Positions 1-9,324 of a DNA stretch of 64,000 nucleotides are shown here, piece after piece. Below the pieces are notes generated by a model. That model did not search any database. It had not been told where the DNA came from and saw nothing but the letters and a program-made list of their open reading frames with translations. The DNA is from Oleispira sp963851095. GTDB lineage: Bacteria > Pseudomonadota > Gammaproteobacteria > Pseudomonadales > Oceanobacteraceae. The position numbers and the translations under genes were made by a program. Each line of letters opens with the position of its first letter. Positions within the stretch are counted from its first letter, which is position 1. The stretch is taken from contig CAWKOX010000006.1 of assembly GCA_963851095.1 (NCBI GenBank), positions 124,001 through 188,000 of the forward strand, read 5' to 3'.

Positions 1-399
1 GCTAACATTAGTGAGCCAAACAACCCAGAAGTTGTCTTTAACGAATCAATCCCAGCACTAAAGAAGGCAGGGCTTTATGATGAACTAAATACGAAGGTCA
101 AAGCACTGGGTTATACCGATGTTGAACAATGGACGAGTACTACTCAGCAGGTAACCTTTGCCTGGATGGCACTAGAGATGTCACAGAAGAAATCACAGAT
201 TGAAGCGGCTAAAAGCCAGTATGAAGCGATGATCGCTAACCCTGAGATTCCAGCCTCTCAAAAGGAAATGATGGAGCAAATGATGGCCCCAGCATTGGTG
301 ATGGTGAAGTTGGCGAATCAGTCTTCAGAAGCCGATAAAAAAGCAGTAAAACCGCATCAAGATAAGCTACGTGCTTATTTTGATGCAGAGCAGCAATAG
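1..399 (+). CDS. C-terminal part of an unknown protein (5' end outside window)
   Basis: The reading frame is open from the first base of the window to a TAG at 397-399, so the gene begins upstream. The visible 132 residues are Lys/Glu/Gln/Ala/Met-rich and mostly helical in character. They include a segment (residues ~56-100) rich in Met and Glu that ends in DAEQQ. No catalytic motif is visible. Many small periplasmic proteins of gammaproteobacteria look like this, but the signal peptide, if any, is outside the window, so no function is assigned. It converges on the chemoreceptor gene with only 4 nt between the two stops. Confidence 0.7.
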   Translation, partial: ANISEPNNPEVVFNESIPALKKAGLYDELNTKVKALGYTDVEQWTSTTQQVTFAWMALEMSQKKSQIEAAKSQYEAMIANPEIPASQKEMMEQMMAPALVMVKLANQSSEADKKAVKPHQDKLRAYFDAEQQ

Positions 400-403
400 C
401 CCT

Positions 404-2830
404 CTATTTAAAGAATCGCATCAGCTCTTGCAGCTTACGTGCCTCGGTATTCATCGAGGCACTCACCGCACTGGTTTCTTCTACTAACGCCGCATTCTGC
501 TGAGTCATAGTATCCATTTGCGAGACGGCGGTATTAACATGACCAATCCCCGTTGCTTGCTCCTGGCTCGCTTCACTAATACTAGAAATCAAGCTCAGAA
601 CTGATTCAATTGAACTAACAATCCCCTTCAGCGTTTCACCCGAATCATCGACAAGTCGCGTACCTTCTGCGACCTTAGTAACACTGTCATTAATCAGAGC
701 TTTAATTTCTTTCGCCGCACCTGCACTGCGCTGAGCAAGACTTCTTACTTCGGCAGCCACAACCGCAAAACCACGCCCTTGCTCACCCGCTCGGGCTGCT
801 TCTACCGCCGCGTTGAGGGCTAATAAGTTGGTTTGAAAAGCGATTTCATCAATCACACTAATAATATCGGCAATCTTCTTACTCGCGCCTCCAATCCCTC
901 TCATCGCAACAACCGCCTGATTGACAACCTCTCCTCCGACCGTCGCTTTCTGATTCGCTTCTGCCGCAAGTGATACTGCTGATTTAGCGTTATCGGCATT
1001 CTGATTCACGGTTTGAGTAAGCTCTTCTACGCTTGAACTAGTTTCTTCAAGACTCGCCGCTTGGCTTTCTGTGCGCTGACTTAAATCAGCGGTGCCCGTT
1101 TGAATCTCGTTAGCCGAGGTTGATACAAAATCAGCGCTGGTTCGTATTTGAGAAACCATATCAGCAAAGCGCTCAATCGTTGAGTTAATAGCCTCTTTCA
1201 GCTCATCAAATTCTCCTTCGAGCGGTACGGTAATCAGATTCGATAAATCCCCTTGCGATAAAGACATTAATGATTGGCTAATTTCTTTGACCGCATATTT
1301 TCGTGCCGTTACATCGGTGGCATATTTTACGACTTTAAAGGGCTTACCATTCGCATCCATAATCGGGTTATAACTGGCTTGAATCCAAACTTCCTTTCCG
1401 CCTTTGCCAATGCGTTTATATTCTCCTGAATCGAAATCTCCTTTATTGAGATTTTGCCAGAACTGCTTATATTCGGCTGTTTCTCGCACACCTGCTTCAA
1501 TAAATAGACTGTGGTGGTGACCTTTTATTTCATCGAGCTGATAGCCCATGGCCGATAAGAAGTTCTCATTGGCACCGATAATCGTACCGTCCATGTTAAA
1601 TTCAATCACCGCTTGAGATTTTCCAATCGCTTCTATTTGCCCTTGAAAATTGGCGTTTAACATTTTCTGAGGGCTGATATCCGTTGCATACTTTACGACT
1701 TTTAGAACTTCTCCATTCAGCCCTACAATTGGGTTATAGCTGGCCTGAATCCAGACTACTTTTCCGCCCTTACCTAAACGCTTAAACTCACCGGTCTTAA
1801 ATTCACCCTTCGATAAAGCATGCCAAAAAGACTTATATTCGGGGCTATTTTTATAACCAGACTCAACAAATAAACTGTGATGCTGGCCTTTAATCTCATC
1901 TAATGAATAGCCTAATGTACTCAAGAAGTTTTCATTAGCGTGCTCAACAATGCCGTTAACATCAAACTCAATCACTGCTTGAGATTTGCCTATGGCGTCA
2001 ATTTGCCCCTTATAATAAGCATCCAATAACTTTTGCTGAGTGATGTCAGTCGCATATTTAACAACCTTTATGGTCTGTCCATTCAAGTCTAAAATCGGGT
2101 TGTAGCTCGCTTGAATCCATACATCGCTGCCATCCTTTGCTATCCGTTTATATTCGCCAGACGAATACACACCGTTCTTTAATTCTTGCCAAAACCGGCT
2201 GTACTCTGGGCTGTTGCGATAGTCAGCTTCTACAAATATACCATGGTGTTTTCCTACAACTTCCGCTTGGCTATACCCTAGAGCCTTTAAGAAATTGTCA
2301 TTCGCATGAATGATGGTGCCATCAGGCTCAAACTCTATGACCGCAAGGGACTTTCCAATGGCATCAATTTGTCCTCTAAAATCCGCTGCTTGCATTTTTT
2401 GTTCAGTGATATCGGTCGCATACTTCACAACCTTGGTGGGTTTACCATCATCATCAAAGATCGGGTTATAACTGGCTTGAATCCATATCTCTCGATTCCC
2501 TTTAGCCATACGCTTAAATTCGGCTGAAACAAATTCACCCCGATTTAGCTGCTGCCAAAAGTGTGCATATTCAGGGCTTTGAGCTTCTTCTTTATCCATG
2601 AAGATCCGATGATGCTGCCCTACTATTTCATCTAAGTGATAACCGACTGTTTGTAAGAAATTATCATTGGCGGCCAGAATGGTTCCATCCATCGAGAATT
2701 CTATGACGGCTTGAGACTTATCAAGCGCCGACAGTTTTGCTTCCAGCTCTACGACCTGTCTTTTTAAGTTTTGCGCCTGCTCAGCGTTAAGTTTCTCTTG
2801 GGCTATTTTGGCTGATCGATTAAAAAACAT
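404..2830 (-). CDS. Soluble methyl-accepting chemotaxis protein with four tandem PAS domains
   Basis: This is an 808-residue chemoreceptor-like signalling protein that would relay a sensed signal to the CheA/CheW array. A short N-terminal coiled coil (residues ~5-40) is followed by four PAS units of about 122 residues each. Each unit has the same landmarks: a VIEF opening, AN(D/E)NFL, HH..(I/L)F, WIQASYNPI and KVVKYATD(I/V)T at the end. A HAMP-like linker (LSQGDLSNLI) and the conserved methyl-accepting hairpin tip (QTNLLALNAAVEAARAGEQG) follow. No transmembrane segment or periplasmic domain is seen, so it should be cytoplasmic and sense an internal cue such as redox state, oxygen or a cofactor. 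A PAS ligand cannot be named from sequence. The near-identity of the PAS units points to recent internal duplication. It appears monocistronic. Confidence 0.93.
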   Translation of the reverse strand: MFFNRSAKIAQEKLNAEQAQNLKRQVVELEAKLSALDKSQAVIEFSMDGTILAANDNFLQTVGYHLDEIVGQHHRIFMDKEEAQSPEYAHFWQQLNRGEFVSAEFKRMAKGNREIWIQASYNPIFDDDGKPTKVVKYATDITEQKMQAADFRGQIDAIGKSLAVIEFEPDGTIIHANDNFLKALGYSQAEVVGKHHGIFVEADYRNSPEYSRFWQELKNGVYSSGEYKRIAKDGSDVWIQASYNPILDLNGQTIKVVKYATDITQQKLLDAYYKGQIDAIGKSQAVIEFDVNGIVEHANENFLSTLGYSLDEIKGQHHSLFVESGYKNSPEYKSFWHALSKGEFKTGEFKRLGKGGKVVWIQASYNPIVGLNGEVLKVVKYATDISPQKMLNANFQGQIEAIGKSQAVIEFNMDGTIIGANENFLSAMGYQLDEIKGHHHSLFIEAGVRETAEYKQFWQNLNKGDFDSGEYKRIGKGGKEVWIQASYNPIMDANGKPFKVVKYATDVTARKYAVKEISQSLMSLSQGDLSNLITVPLEGEFDELKEAINSTIERFADMVSQIRTSADFVSTSANEIQTGTADLSQRTESQAASLEETSSSVEELTQTVNQNADNAKSAVSLAAEANQKATVGGEVVNQAVVAMRGIGGASKKIADIISVIDEIAFQTNLLALNAAVEAARAGEQGRGFAVVAAEVRSLAQRSAGAAKEIKALINDSVTKVAEGTRLVDDSGETLKGIVSSIESVLSLISSISEASQEQATGIGHVNTAVSQMDTMTQQNAALVEETSAVSASMNTEARKLQELMRFFK

Positions 2831-2930
2831 GATATTCCTTAAAGTCCATTTCAGATTAAATGGTGATATGACTTTAAGTATAGAAGAGCTTTTTTAAGGC
2901 GATTGATTTTTTGCGAAGAAAAGTGCGACG

Positions 2931-2957
2931 TAATCCCCGTAAAAAGTAAGGGGATTA
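2931..2957. terminator. Inverted repeat between mgtC-like gene and chemoreceptor gene
   Basis: TAATCCCC (2931-2938) and GGGGATTA (2950-2957) form an 8-bp stem with an 11-nt A-rich loop. It lies downstream of the mgtC-like gene on the minus strand. There is no clear T-run, so it may be a weak terminator or only a structured leader of the chemoreceptor gene. Confidence 0.35.
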
Positions 2958-2984
2958 TGTCTACATCACACCGATAAAGAGATG

Positions 2985-3479
2985 TTATTCGCCGCTAGAT
3001 TTTCTGAATCTAGGGTGGTTTTTAACCTTGTTATGCACACCTTTACTGAATGATTTGGTATGAGCTTCTAGCAGATCAACGCCATAAAGTATCAAGACCA
3101 CCAGCACCGAGATCCTAATAGCGTTTAAATGATTGCCGGTAGAAATCATCACACCAACGGCTGCCAGCACCCAGATCGTTGCCGCCGAGGTAACCCCCAC
3201 CACCGCGCCGTCTTTGGCAAGCATAACCCCAGCACCCAGAAAACCGATCCCCGTAATGACCTGACCCACGACGCGTGAAGGGTCAACAATATCCCCTTTT
3301 AGCATAAAAGCCGTTGCCAAAAATAAGTACGTACCCAAAACAATCAGAGACGACGTGCGAATACCCACCGGCTTGCCTCTGAACTGTCTTTCTAGGCCAA
3401 TGATTGTGCCGCAAAAAATAGCCGTAAAAATCGCATCCCAGCGGTAGGGATCGATATTAATGATTTCTTCAAATGTCAT
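2985..3479 (-). CDS. MgtC/SapB family inner-membrane protein
   Basis: This 164-residue integral membrane protein resembles the N-terminal membrane domain of MgtC/SapB. The family signature is visible as GTIIGLERQFRGKPVGIRTS near the N-terminus, followed by hydrophobic helices containing GFLGAGVMLAKDG and VTSAATIWVLAAVGV. MgtC proteins modulate membrane energetics and magnesium or acid adaptation by acting on the F-ATPase and other targets. The protein lacks the cytoplasmic C-terminal domain of virulence MgtC, so it is more like the short environmental form (YhiD/SapB-like). A short basic tail (HNKVKNHPRFRKSSGE) closes it. It appears to be transcribed alone. Confidence 0.9.
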   Translation of the reverse strand: MTFEEIINIDPYRWDAIFTAIFCGTIIGLERQFRGKPVGIRTSSLIVLGTYLFLATAFMLKGDIVDPSRVVGQVITGIGFLGAGVMLAKDGAVVGVTSAATIWVLAAVGVMISTGNHLNAIRISVLVVLILYGVDLLEAHTKSFSKGVHNKVKNHPRFRKSSGE

Positions 3480-3531
3480 GTTATTTCTATTACTTCTTTA
3501 AATCGTCAGTTTGACTGTACCACTGCAGACT

Positions 3532-3892
3532 TTAGTCTACGTAAGGCTCTTCAATATAAGCATCTTCAACATAGCTGTCCTCAACATATGGAGGCTCCAC
3601 GTATGTATCTTCGGTATACGTTTCTTCTACGTATGTATCTTCGACATAAACCTCTTCCCGATACTCACTTTCACGGTACTGACTTTCACGATACTCACTT
3701 TCACTGTAAGAGGAACTGTTCTCTTCAGGCACAATCGATCCAGTTTTCACTCGCGTCTTGATAGACACCGTATTCAGCGCATTGCTGCTGACGACTCATT
3801 GCGGGCTCTTCCGCAAAGGTCTTTTCTAGCAGTGTAAATTGCGTCACACACAGCAGCGCTATTACAAAATTCCATTGTTTAATTGGCCACAT
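3532..3892 (-). CDS. Small secreted pentapeptide-repeat protein (one frameshift)
   Basis: Two overlapping frames on the minus strand make one protein if a single base is removed between about 3727 and 3770. The first frame starts at ATG 3892, preceded by a good AGGAAGG ribosome site. It encodes a signal peptide (MWPIKQWNFVIALLCVTQF..., cleavage near FAEEP), then reads into a TGA at 3725-3727. The second frame carries about twelve copies of a five-residue unit with tyrosine at a fixed place: ESEYR, ESQYR, EEVYV, EDTYV, EETYT, EDSYV, EDAYI, EEPYV. Removing one base gives 360 nt, exactly 119 codons plus stop. The mature product would be strongly acidic and tyrosine-rich, exported and probably disordered. 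No family is recognised. It could be a cell-surface or metal/polycation-binding protein, but that is a guess. Confidence 0.55.
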
Positions 3893-4036
3893 AATATGCC
3901 TTCCTCAAAATCAATACTTTAAGGATCAATTATCAGCAGCAGGCATGGCAAAGTACAACGAAAAGAACTTATCTTAACGATAAGTCATTTTGTTACTAGT
4001 CTGTGCGCGATAGACACATTTTTCATCATTCAACCT

Positions 4037-4066
4037 CTGCCAATTCTGCCCTCATTCCGCTATAAT
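4037..4066 (+). promoter_or_regulatory. Probable valS promoter
   Basis: A perfect -10 hexamer TATAAT lies at 4061-4066, 54 nt before the valS start. A weak -35 (CTGCCA, 4037-4042) sits 18 nt upstream. Only the -10 is convincing. Confidence 0.45.
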
Positions 4067-4120
4067 TCCCGCCATTTAGCATTATTCCAAATTATCCAAA
4101 GAGCATTCCGAAGAAAGACT

Positions 4121-7077
4121 ATGGAAAAGACATATCAGCCTCAGGCACTTGAACAAGAATGGTACAAAACGTGGGAAGAAAAAGGCTACTTTAAGCCTTA
4201 CCAAGACGGACTAGATGGCGAAGGTTATTCCATCATGATCCCACCACCGAATGTCACCGGTTCATTGCACATGGGCCATGCTTTTCAGCATACCATTCAG
4301 GATGCTCTTACCCGCTACAAGCGTATGCAAGGCAAAAAAGCCTTATGGCAAGTGGGTACAGACCACGCCGGTATCGCAACTCAAATGGTTGTTGAGCGTA
4401 AGCTTGCCCAAGAAGGCCAGCCAGATCGTCACGAACTGGGCCGCGAAGAGTTCACCAAAAAGATTTGGGAATGGAAAGAAGAGTCTGGCGGCACGATTAC
4501 TAGCCAGATGCGTCGCCTAGGCAACTCGGTTGATTGGGAAACTGAACGTTTCACCATGGACCCAGGTTTCTACAAAGCGGTTGAAGAAGTGTTCGTTAAG
4601 CTTTACGAAGACGACCTGATCTACCGTGGTAAGCGCTTAGTAAACTGGGATCCAAAGTTACACACCGCGATCTCAGATCTAGAAGTTGAAAACAAAGACG
4701 TTAAAGGCAAGATGTGGCACCTACGCTACCCGCTTGCCGATGGCCAGACCTACACCGATAGTGAAGGCAATGTTAAAGACTACATCGTTGTTGCAACGAC
4801 TCGTCCTGAAACTATGCTGGGTGATACTTGTGTCGCCGTTAACCCAGAAGATGCTCGTTACCAGCACCTTGTGGGCAAAGACGTGATGCTGCCATTAGTT
4901 GGCCGTCGCATTCCAATTATCGCCGATGAATACGCCGATATGGAAAAAGGCACGGGTTGTGTGAAAATCACCCCTGCTCACGATTTTAACGATTACGAAG
5001 TTGGCAAGCGCAACAAACTGCCAATGATCAACGTATTAACCTTCAACGCCGACATTCGTGACGAAGGCCAAACCTTCAACTTCGATGGCACCGTTAACGA
5101 AGAATTATCTGGCTTCATTCCAGAAAAATACCGTGGCCTAGAACGTTTCGCAGCGCGTAAAGAAATTGTTGCCGATTTTGAAGCCGCTGGCTTGCTGGTA
5201 GAAATCGTTGAAAACGACATGGTTATTCCTTACGGCGACCGTGGTGGCGTTGTTATCGAGCCAATGCTGACCGACCAATGGTACGTAGACGCAAAAACCA
5301 TGGCGAAGCCTGCAATTGCAGCGGTTGAAAATGGCGACATCGAATTCGTACCAAAGAGCTACGAAAACATGTACTTCGCTTGGATGAACAACATTCAAGA
5401 CTGGTGTATTTCACGTCAGCTTTGGTGGGGCCACCGTATTCCAGCTTGGTACGATGACCAAGGTAAGGTTTACGTTGCGCAAAACGAAGCCGCAGTTCGT
5501 GAAAAATACAAGCTAGATGATTCAGTAAATCTTCGCCAAGATAACGACGTACTAGATACTTGGTTCTCTTCAGCCCTTTGGACGTTCGCGACCTTAGGCT
5601 GGCCAAACCTAGACGACCCAGAAGTGGCTAAGCGTTTAGCCGACTTCCACCCGTCTGACGTATTGGTTACCGGTTTCGACATCATCTTCTTCTGGGTTGC
5701 CCGCATGATCATGATGACCATGCACTTCTGCAAAGATGAAGACGGCAAACCACAAGTACCGTTTAAAACCGTTTACGTTACCGGCTTAATCCGTGACGAA
5801 ACCGGCGCTAAAATGTCGAAGTCGAAAGGTAACGTACTTGATCCAATCGACATGATCGATGGTATCGACCTTGACGAACTATTAGAAAAACGTACCGGCA
5901 ATATGATGCAGCCACAACTGGCTGAGAAAATTGGCAAGCGTACTAAGAAAGAATTCCCAGAAGGTATTTCAGCTCACGGTACCGACGCATTGCGTTTCAC
6001 CCTGACGGCATTGGCTTCAACTGGCCGTGACATCAGCTGGGACATGAAGCGCCTTGAAGGTTACCGTAACTTCTGTAATAAAATCTGGAACGCCTCTCGT
6101 TATGTAATGCTATCTGTTGCGGGCGAAGACGTTGTTGAAGCTGCGGCTGAAAACGGCACCAAGATTGTTATTACCGACGCAATGAAAGCAGCGTGTGGTG
6201 CCAATGGCGAAGAAGCGATTCTATCGTTAGCCGATCGCTGGATTATTTCACGCCTACAGTTTGTAGAAGCCGAAGTAACTCGTCACCTAGATCAGTATCG
6301 TTTTGATTTGGCCGCACACGCCTTGTATGAGTTCATCTGGAACGAATACTGTGGCTGGTACTTAGAACTGTCTAAGCCAGTATTGTGGGACGAAAACTCT
6401 AGCGAGGAAGCTAAGCGTGGAACGTTAGGCACCTTGGTTCGCGTACTAGAAGCGACCATGCGTTTGGCTCACCCATTCATGCCGTTCATCACCGAAGAAA
6501 TTTGGCAGCAAGTGAAAGTACTTGCAGGCAAAGAAGGCGAGACGATCATGCTAGCGCCTTACCCAGTTGCGCAAGACGCGTTCCGTGATGCTGATGCAGA
6601 AGCCGACATTCAATGGCTACAAGACGTTATTACCGCAGTGCGTAATATTCGTGGTGAGAAGAACATTCCACCAAGCAAGCCACTTAGATTTGTTATTCAA
6701 GAACGGCGGCGATGACGACTTCCGTCGCGCTGAAGAAAACCAAACCTTCTTGAAGAAACTTGGCTCAGTTAGAAAACCTAACGTGGTTAAACGAAGGCGA
6801 CGAAGAGCCAATGTCAGTGACGCAGTTAGTCGGTGATATGGAAGTTCTGATCCCAATGGCTGGCTTTATCGATAAAGATAAAGAAGTTGAGCGTTTAACT
6901 AAATCGGTAGAAAAACTGGATAAAGAAATCGAGCGTGTGAATAACAAACTCGGTAACCCAGGTTTCACTGATAAAGCGCCAGCGGCTGTGATTGATAAAG
7001 AAAAAGAGAAAGCCGCAGGGTTTGCTCGTGATATCACTAAGTTGAAAGATCAGATTGAGAAGATTAAGGCGCTTTAA
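4121..7077 (+). CDS. valS: Valyl-tRNA synthetase, interrupted by two +1 frameshifts
   Basis: ValS charges tRNA-Val with valine and is essential. Class I signatures are present: PPPNVTGSLHMGHAF (HIGH motif) near residue 42, the editing domain with TTRPETMLGD, the WCISRQLWWGHRIPAW block and the MSKSKGN motif (KMSKS) near residue 566. The first frame stops at 6715 after 864 codons. The sequence homologous to the end of ValS continues in two other frames: NGGDDDFRRAEENQTFLKKL in the frame after about 6684, then AQLENLTWLNEG...KIKAL in the frame after about 6763, ending at 7077. Each switch corresponds to one extra base (a doubled T in CCACTTAGAT, a doubled G or added C in CTTGGCTCAG). Removing both gives 984 codons, a normal ValS length with the C-terminal coiled-coil arm. 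Sequencing error is the simplest explanation; otherwise a second valS must exist elsewhere. Confidence 0.95.
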
Positions 7078-7114
7078 TTTTTAAAGTGTTTTAGTTGGAT
7101 TTACTGATTGAAAT

Positions 7115-7143
7115 AAAAAACCGCCCTATTGGGCGGTTTTTTT
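7115..7143 (+). terminator. Rho-independent terminator of valS
   Basis: AAAAAACCGCCC, loop TATT, then GGGCGGTTTTTTT: a GC-rich stem flanked by A and T runs, so it can work in both directions. It separates valS from the convergent accessory operon. Confidence 0.92.
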
Positions 7144-7147
7144 ATTT

Positions 7148-7357
7148 TTAAAACTCTGCTAAATCCTCTTCATTCCGTATAGTAATAGAAAGTACAAGAT
7201 CCCCCAAACGACTACACGTAGTAGTAATTTCATCTAAGCCTGACTTAAGTTTCTGATCGCAGCTGCTATCCAGTGTTATATGCCCCATTGCAACAGCTAG
7301 CAATAAGTCTAAAGCTCCATTTTTAACGCCATTAAGGTATTCTTCTATTTGCTTCAT
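7148..7357 (-). CDS. Small hypothetical protein, last gene of the conflict-type operon
   Basis: The start is placed at ATG 7357 (MKQIEEYLNG), which has an AGG ribosome site 8 nt upstream and overlaps the end of the large upstream gene by 26 nt. A longer frame reaches back to 7381 with a GTG start. The 69-residue product is mostly helical, with a heptad-like pattern around LKSGLDEITTTCSRLGDLVLSI. No motif or family is recognised. The overlap implies translational coupling, so it probably acts with the large protein, perhaps as a small partner subunit. Confidence 0.6.
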   Translation of the reverse strand: MKQIEEYLNGVKNGALDLLLAVAMGHITLDSSCDQKLKSGLDEITTTCSRLGDLVLSITIRNEEDLAEF

Positions 7358-9014
7358 AAGAATACCTAAAAAATCGTTCACTTAACTTATTACTTGCACT
7401 GTAGTTAAGCTCATGAGAATAAGCAGCTCTCCACAGACAAGATTGTATTAACGGGTCGTTAAAACGGCTAAAATTTTCTGGATCTAAAACAGAGTACTGA
7501 TTAACGTTATGAAATAGAGACTTATCTTTCTTATTAGGATCTAAGCTGAAGTCTCTTACTGCCTGTAAAAGAGAGGATATAGTCCAAAAAACTGTAGCTG
7601 GGTTAACATCTGAAGCGGAATCTCCTGGTTCCCAAAAAGCAAAGTCTGCAGTAAAACCAATACCAGCACCCTCAGTAATTAAACCAACATTCTTCCTATC
7701 ACCGGGCACTCTCTGCCCTAGCTCTACAAAGCGCTCATCCCATATACCAGCGCCTCTTGATTGTAGAAACTCTTCTTCAGAACGCCAAATAGAGCGGTTC
7801 ATTTCTCCAAGAAAAACGGATTGAAAACAATCAAATGAATACTTTAATCCTTTAGGCCCGTAGCAAAGACTCCGCTTAAATACATCAAAGGATTGTTTAT
7901 CTTGAAACGTTGTAAAAGGAGAAAGAAATACCCTCATACCATTATGATTAACAAGTCTCAAATCACTATTTAACTTAGAAAACTTTTTCCCGCTTGATAA
8001 TACGGGAGAAATAACTAAAACACCGTCAGACGATGACAAATCATCTAGGCATTCAAAACTATATCTATTAAGACTAAGTTCAGCTGTATCTTCGACATCT
8101 TTAAGTATTTTCAGAGAAGCCTTATCATTAAGATCGCAAATGACAGATTTTATAGAGATTGGTAGTTTCCAATGAAGAAAATCACTCAACCATTCTTTAT
8201 ATTGATCATGAAATGATTCATTTAATTCGATTTTATTAAAATCTAAATAATAAGTTCTAAACTTATTATCACTATAGGTATCAAATGAATAAAAGTTTTC
8301 GCTTTTATACTTTTCAATAAAGTTCGGTATAGATTTTGGTTTATCTACGCCTTTAAGCACTATTTCCTTAGGCTCCTTTATCGGGACATAGAAATTTTCG
8401 CCACAAACCTCCAATTCCATTATCGGATCTTTATCTAATAACGATGCCATATAATGTTCATTCTTTGAAATATCGAATAATACACGGTCACCTCGAGAAC
8501 TTTCAGACTGACAAATTGGTGATAGGATTGTTATAATCTGATCATTACTAACATTTGGTATATCTAAAGCAATCCTCTTCCCAAGATCATTACTAAGTGA
8601 CGCCGATATAATTACCCAGACTCCATTTGGTGAAATTGGCAAGCAATTTTTATCGAGACCAGTATAAGATTTAAAACTTTTATAATTTAAACCTAAGTAC
8701 TTGTTATCAAACGAAGAAAGTAGAGAAATAATAGCTTCTACATATATGGAAATCCCCGATGTATCGATATAGATACTATCAATACTTATACCCTTCGGCC
8801 TTAAACTCAAAAGACTCAGTGCAACAAATCTTATCTGAGAACACCCAACAGCCATTTCAACTGTCCGAATAAAAATGCTTGAAGTTTTTCCTGATGGCTT
8901 TTTAAAGACCGTTCCCGCTGGCGATGTCAAAAACACCTGATCAGAATTAATTTCAAGAAGTTTATTAATTCCAGATTGGTATATTTTCTTAGATAAACTT
9001 TCAATTAAATTCAT
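7332..9014 (-). CDS. Large uncharacterised protein with PRTase-like features; probable conflict-system effector
   Basis: The start is set at ATG 9014 (MNLIESLSKK), which overlaps the upstream gene by 14 nt. An ATG at 9065 is also possible but would overlap more. The 560-residue product matches no family I can name firmly. Near the N-terminus it has SPAGTVFKKPSGKTSSIFIR, then IDSIYIDTSGIS and GVWVIISASLSNDLGKRI. The order and shape recall the substrate loop, core strand and PRPP-binding region of orotate phosphoribosyltransferase-like folds. That is inference only: the canonical PRPP motif is not present. The C-terminal half has a well-ordered block (SRGAGIWDERFVELGQRVPG, then GAGIGFTADFAFWEPG) likely to be the conserved core of the family. 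The DNA is clearly AT-rich compared with valS. The genes on both sides overlap it. Confidence 0.75.
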   Translation of the reverse strand: MNLIESLSKKIYQSGINKLLEINSDQVFLTSPAGTVFKKPSGKTSSIFIRTVEMAVGCSQIRFVALSLLSLRPKGISIDSIYIDTSGISIYVEAIISLLSSFDNKYLGLNYKSFKSYTGLDKNCLPISPNGVWVIISASLSNDLGKRIALDIPNVSNDQIITILSPICQSESSRGDRVLFDISKNEHYMASLLDKDPIMELEVCGENFYVPIKEPKEIVLKGVDKPKSIPNFIEKYKSENFYSFDTYSDNKFRTYYLDFNKIELNESFHDQYKEWLSDFLHWKLPISIKSVICDLNDKASLKILKDVEDTAELSLNRYSFECLDDLSSSDGVLVISPVLSSGKKFSKLNSDLRLVNHNGMRVFLSPFTTFQDKQSFDVFKRSLCYGPKGLKYSFDCFQSVFLGEMNRSIWRSEEEFLQSRGAGIWDERFVELGQRVPGDRKNVGLITEGAGIGFTADFAFWEPGDSASDVNPATVFWTISSLLQAVRDFSLDPNKKDKSLFHNVNQYSVLDPENFSRFNDPLIQSCLWRAAYSHELNYSASNKLSERFFRYSYEANRRIP

Positions 9015-9324
9015 CTGCCTTACAGTTTTCATTAAACCAATTAGTAAACTCTCCATATTCATCAAAGCTCAACACAGATATTTTCTGTTTATCATTTCCT
9101 CTAGTAAGATTACTAATCAAGCGGCTATCTTCAATTTTCAACCAATCTGAAAATTCAGCCTGGCAAAAACCAGGGTGCAACAAAAACAAATTATCAAATT
9201 TATTCATTTCCTCCTTCAAAATTCGCTCAATCTCTAAGGAGTAAAAATGTTCATCCCCTTCCAAATGACTAGTAAAAAGTACTAGCTGATTTTTCGTAGA
9301 ATTTTGCAATCTAAAACTAAACAT
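9001..9324 (-). CDS. Small uncharacterised protein in the conflict-type operon
   Basis: ATG 9324 has a strong GGGGAG ribosome site at correct spacing and overlaps the upstream ATPase-like gene by 8 nt; a TTG at 9345 would add seven residues. The 107-residue product begins MFSFRLQNSTKNQLVLFTSH, carries LLHPGFCQAEFSDWL in the middle and ends NWFNENCKADEFN. It has alternating hydrophobic strands suggesting a small alpha/beta domain. No family is recognised. Its position, sandwiched with overlaps between the GHKL-like ATPase gene and the large gene, says it belongs to the same system. Confidence 0.65.
   Translation of the reverse strand: MFSFRLQNSTKNQLVLFTSHLEGDEHFYSLEIERILKEEMNKFDNLFLLHPGFCQAEFSDWLKIEDSRLISNLTRGNDKQKISVLSFDEYGEFTNWFNENCKADEFN

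Noticed and set aside
3511..3837. Plus-strand open frame rich in FTILTF repeats
   Set aside because: It is the antisense of the pentapeptide-repeat gene; the regular repeats keep the opposite strand open. The minus frame has a signal peptide and ribosome site.
6567..6836. Separate small gene overlapping the end of valS
   Set aside because: Its middle part matches ValS residues that lie between the two frame switches, so it is a piece of valS.
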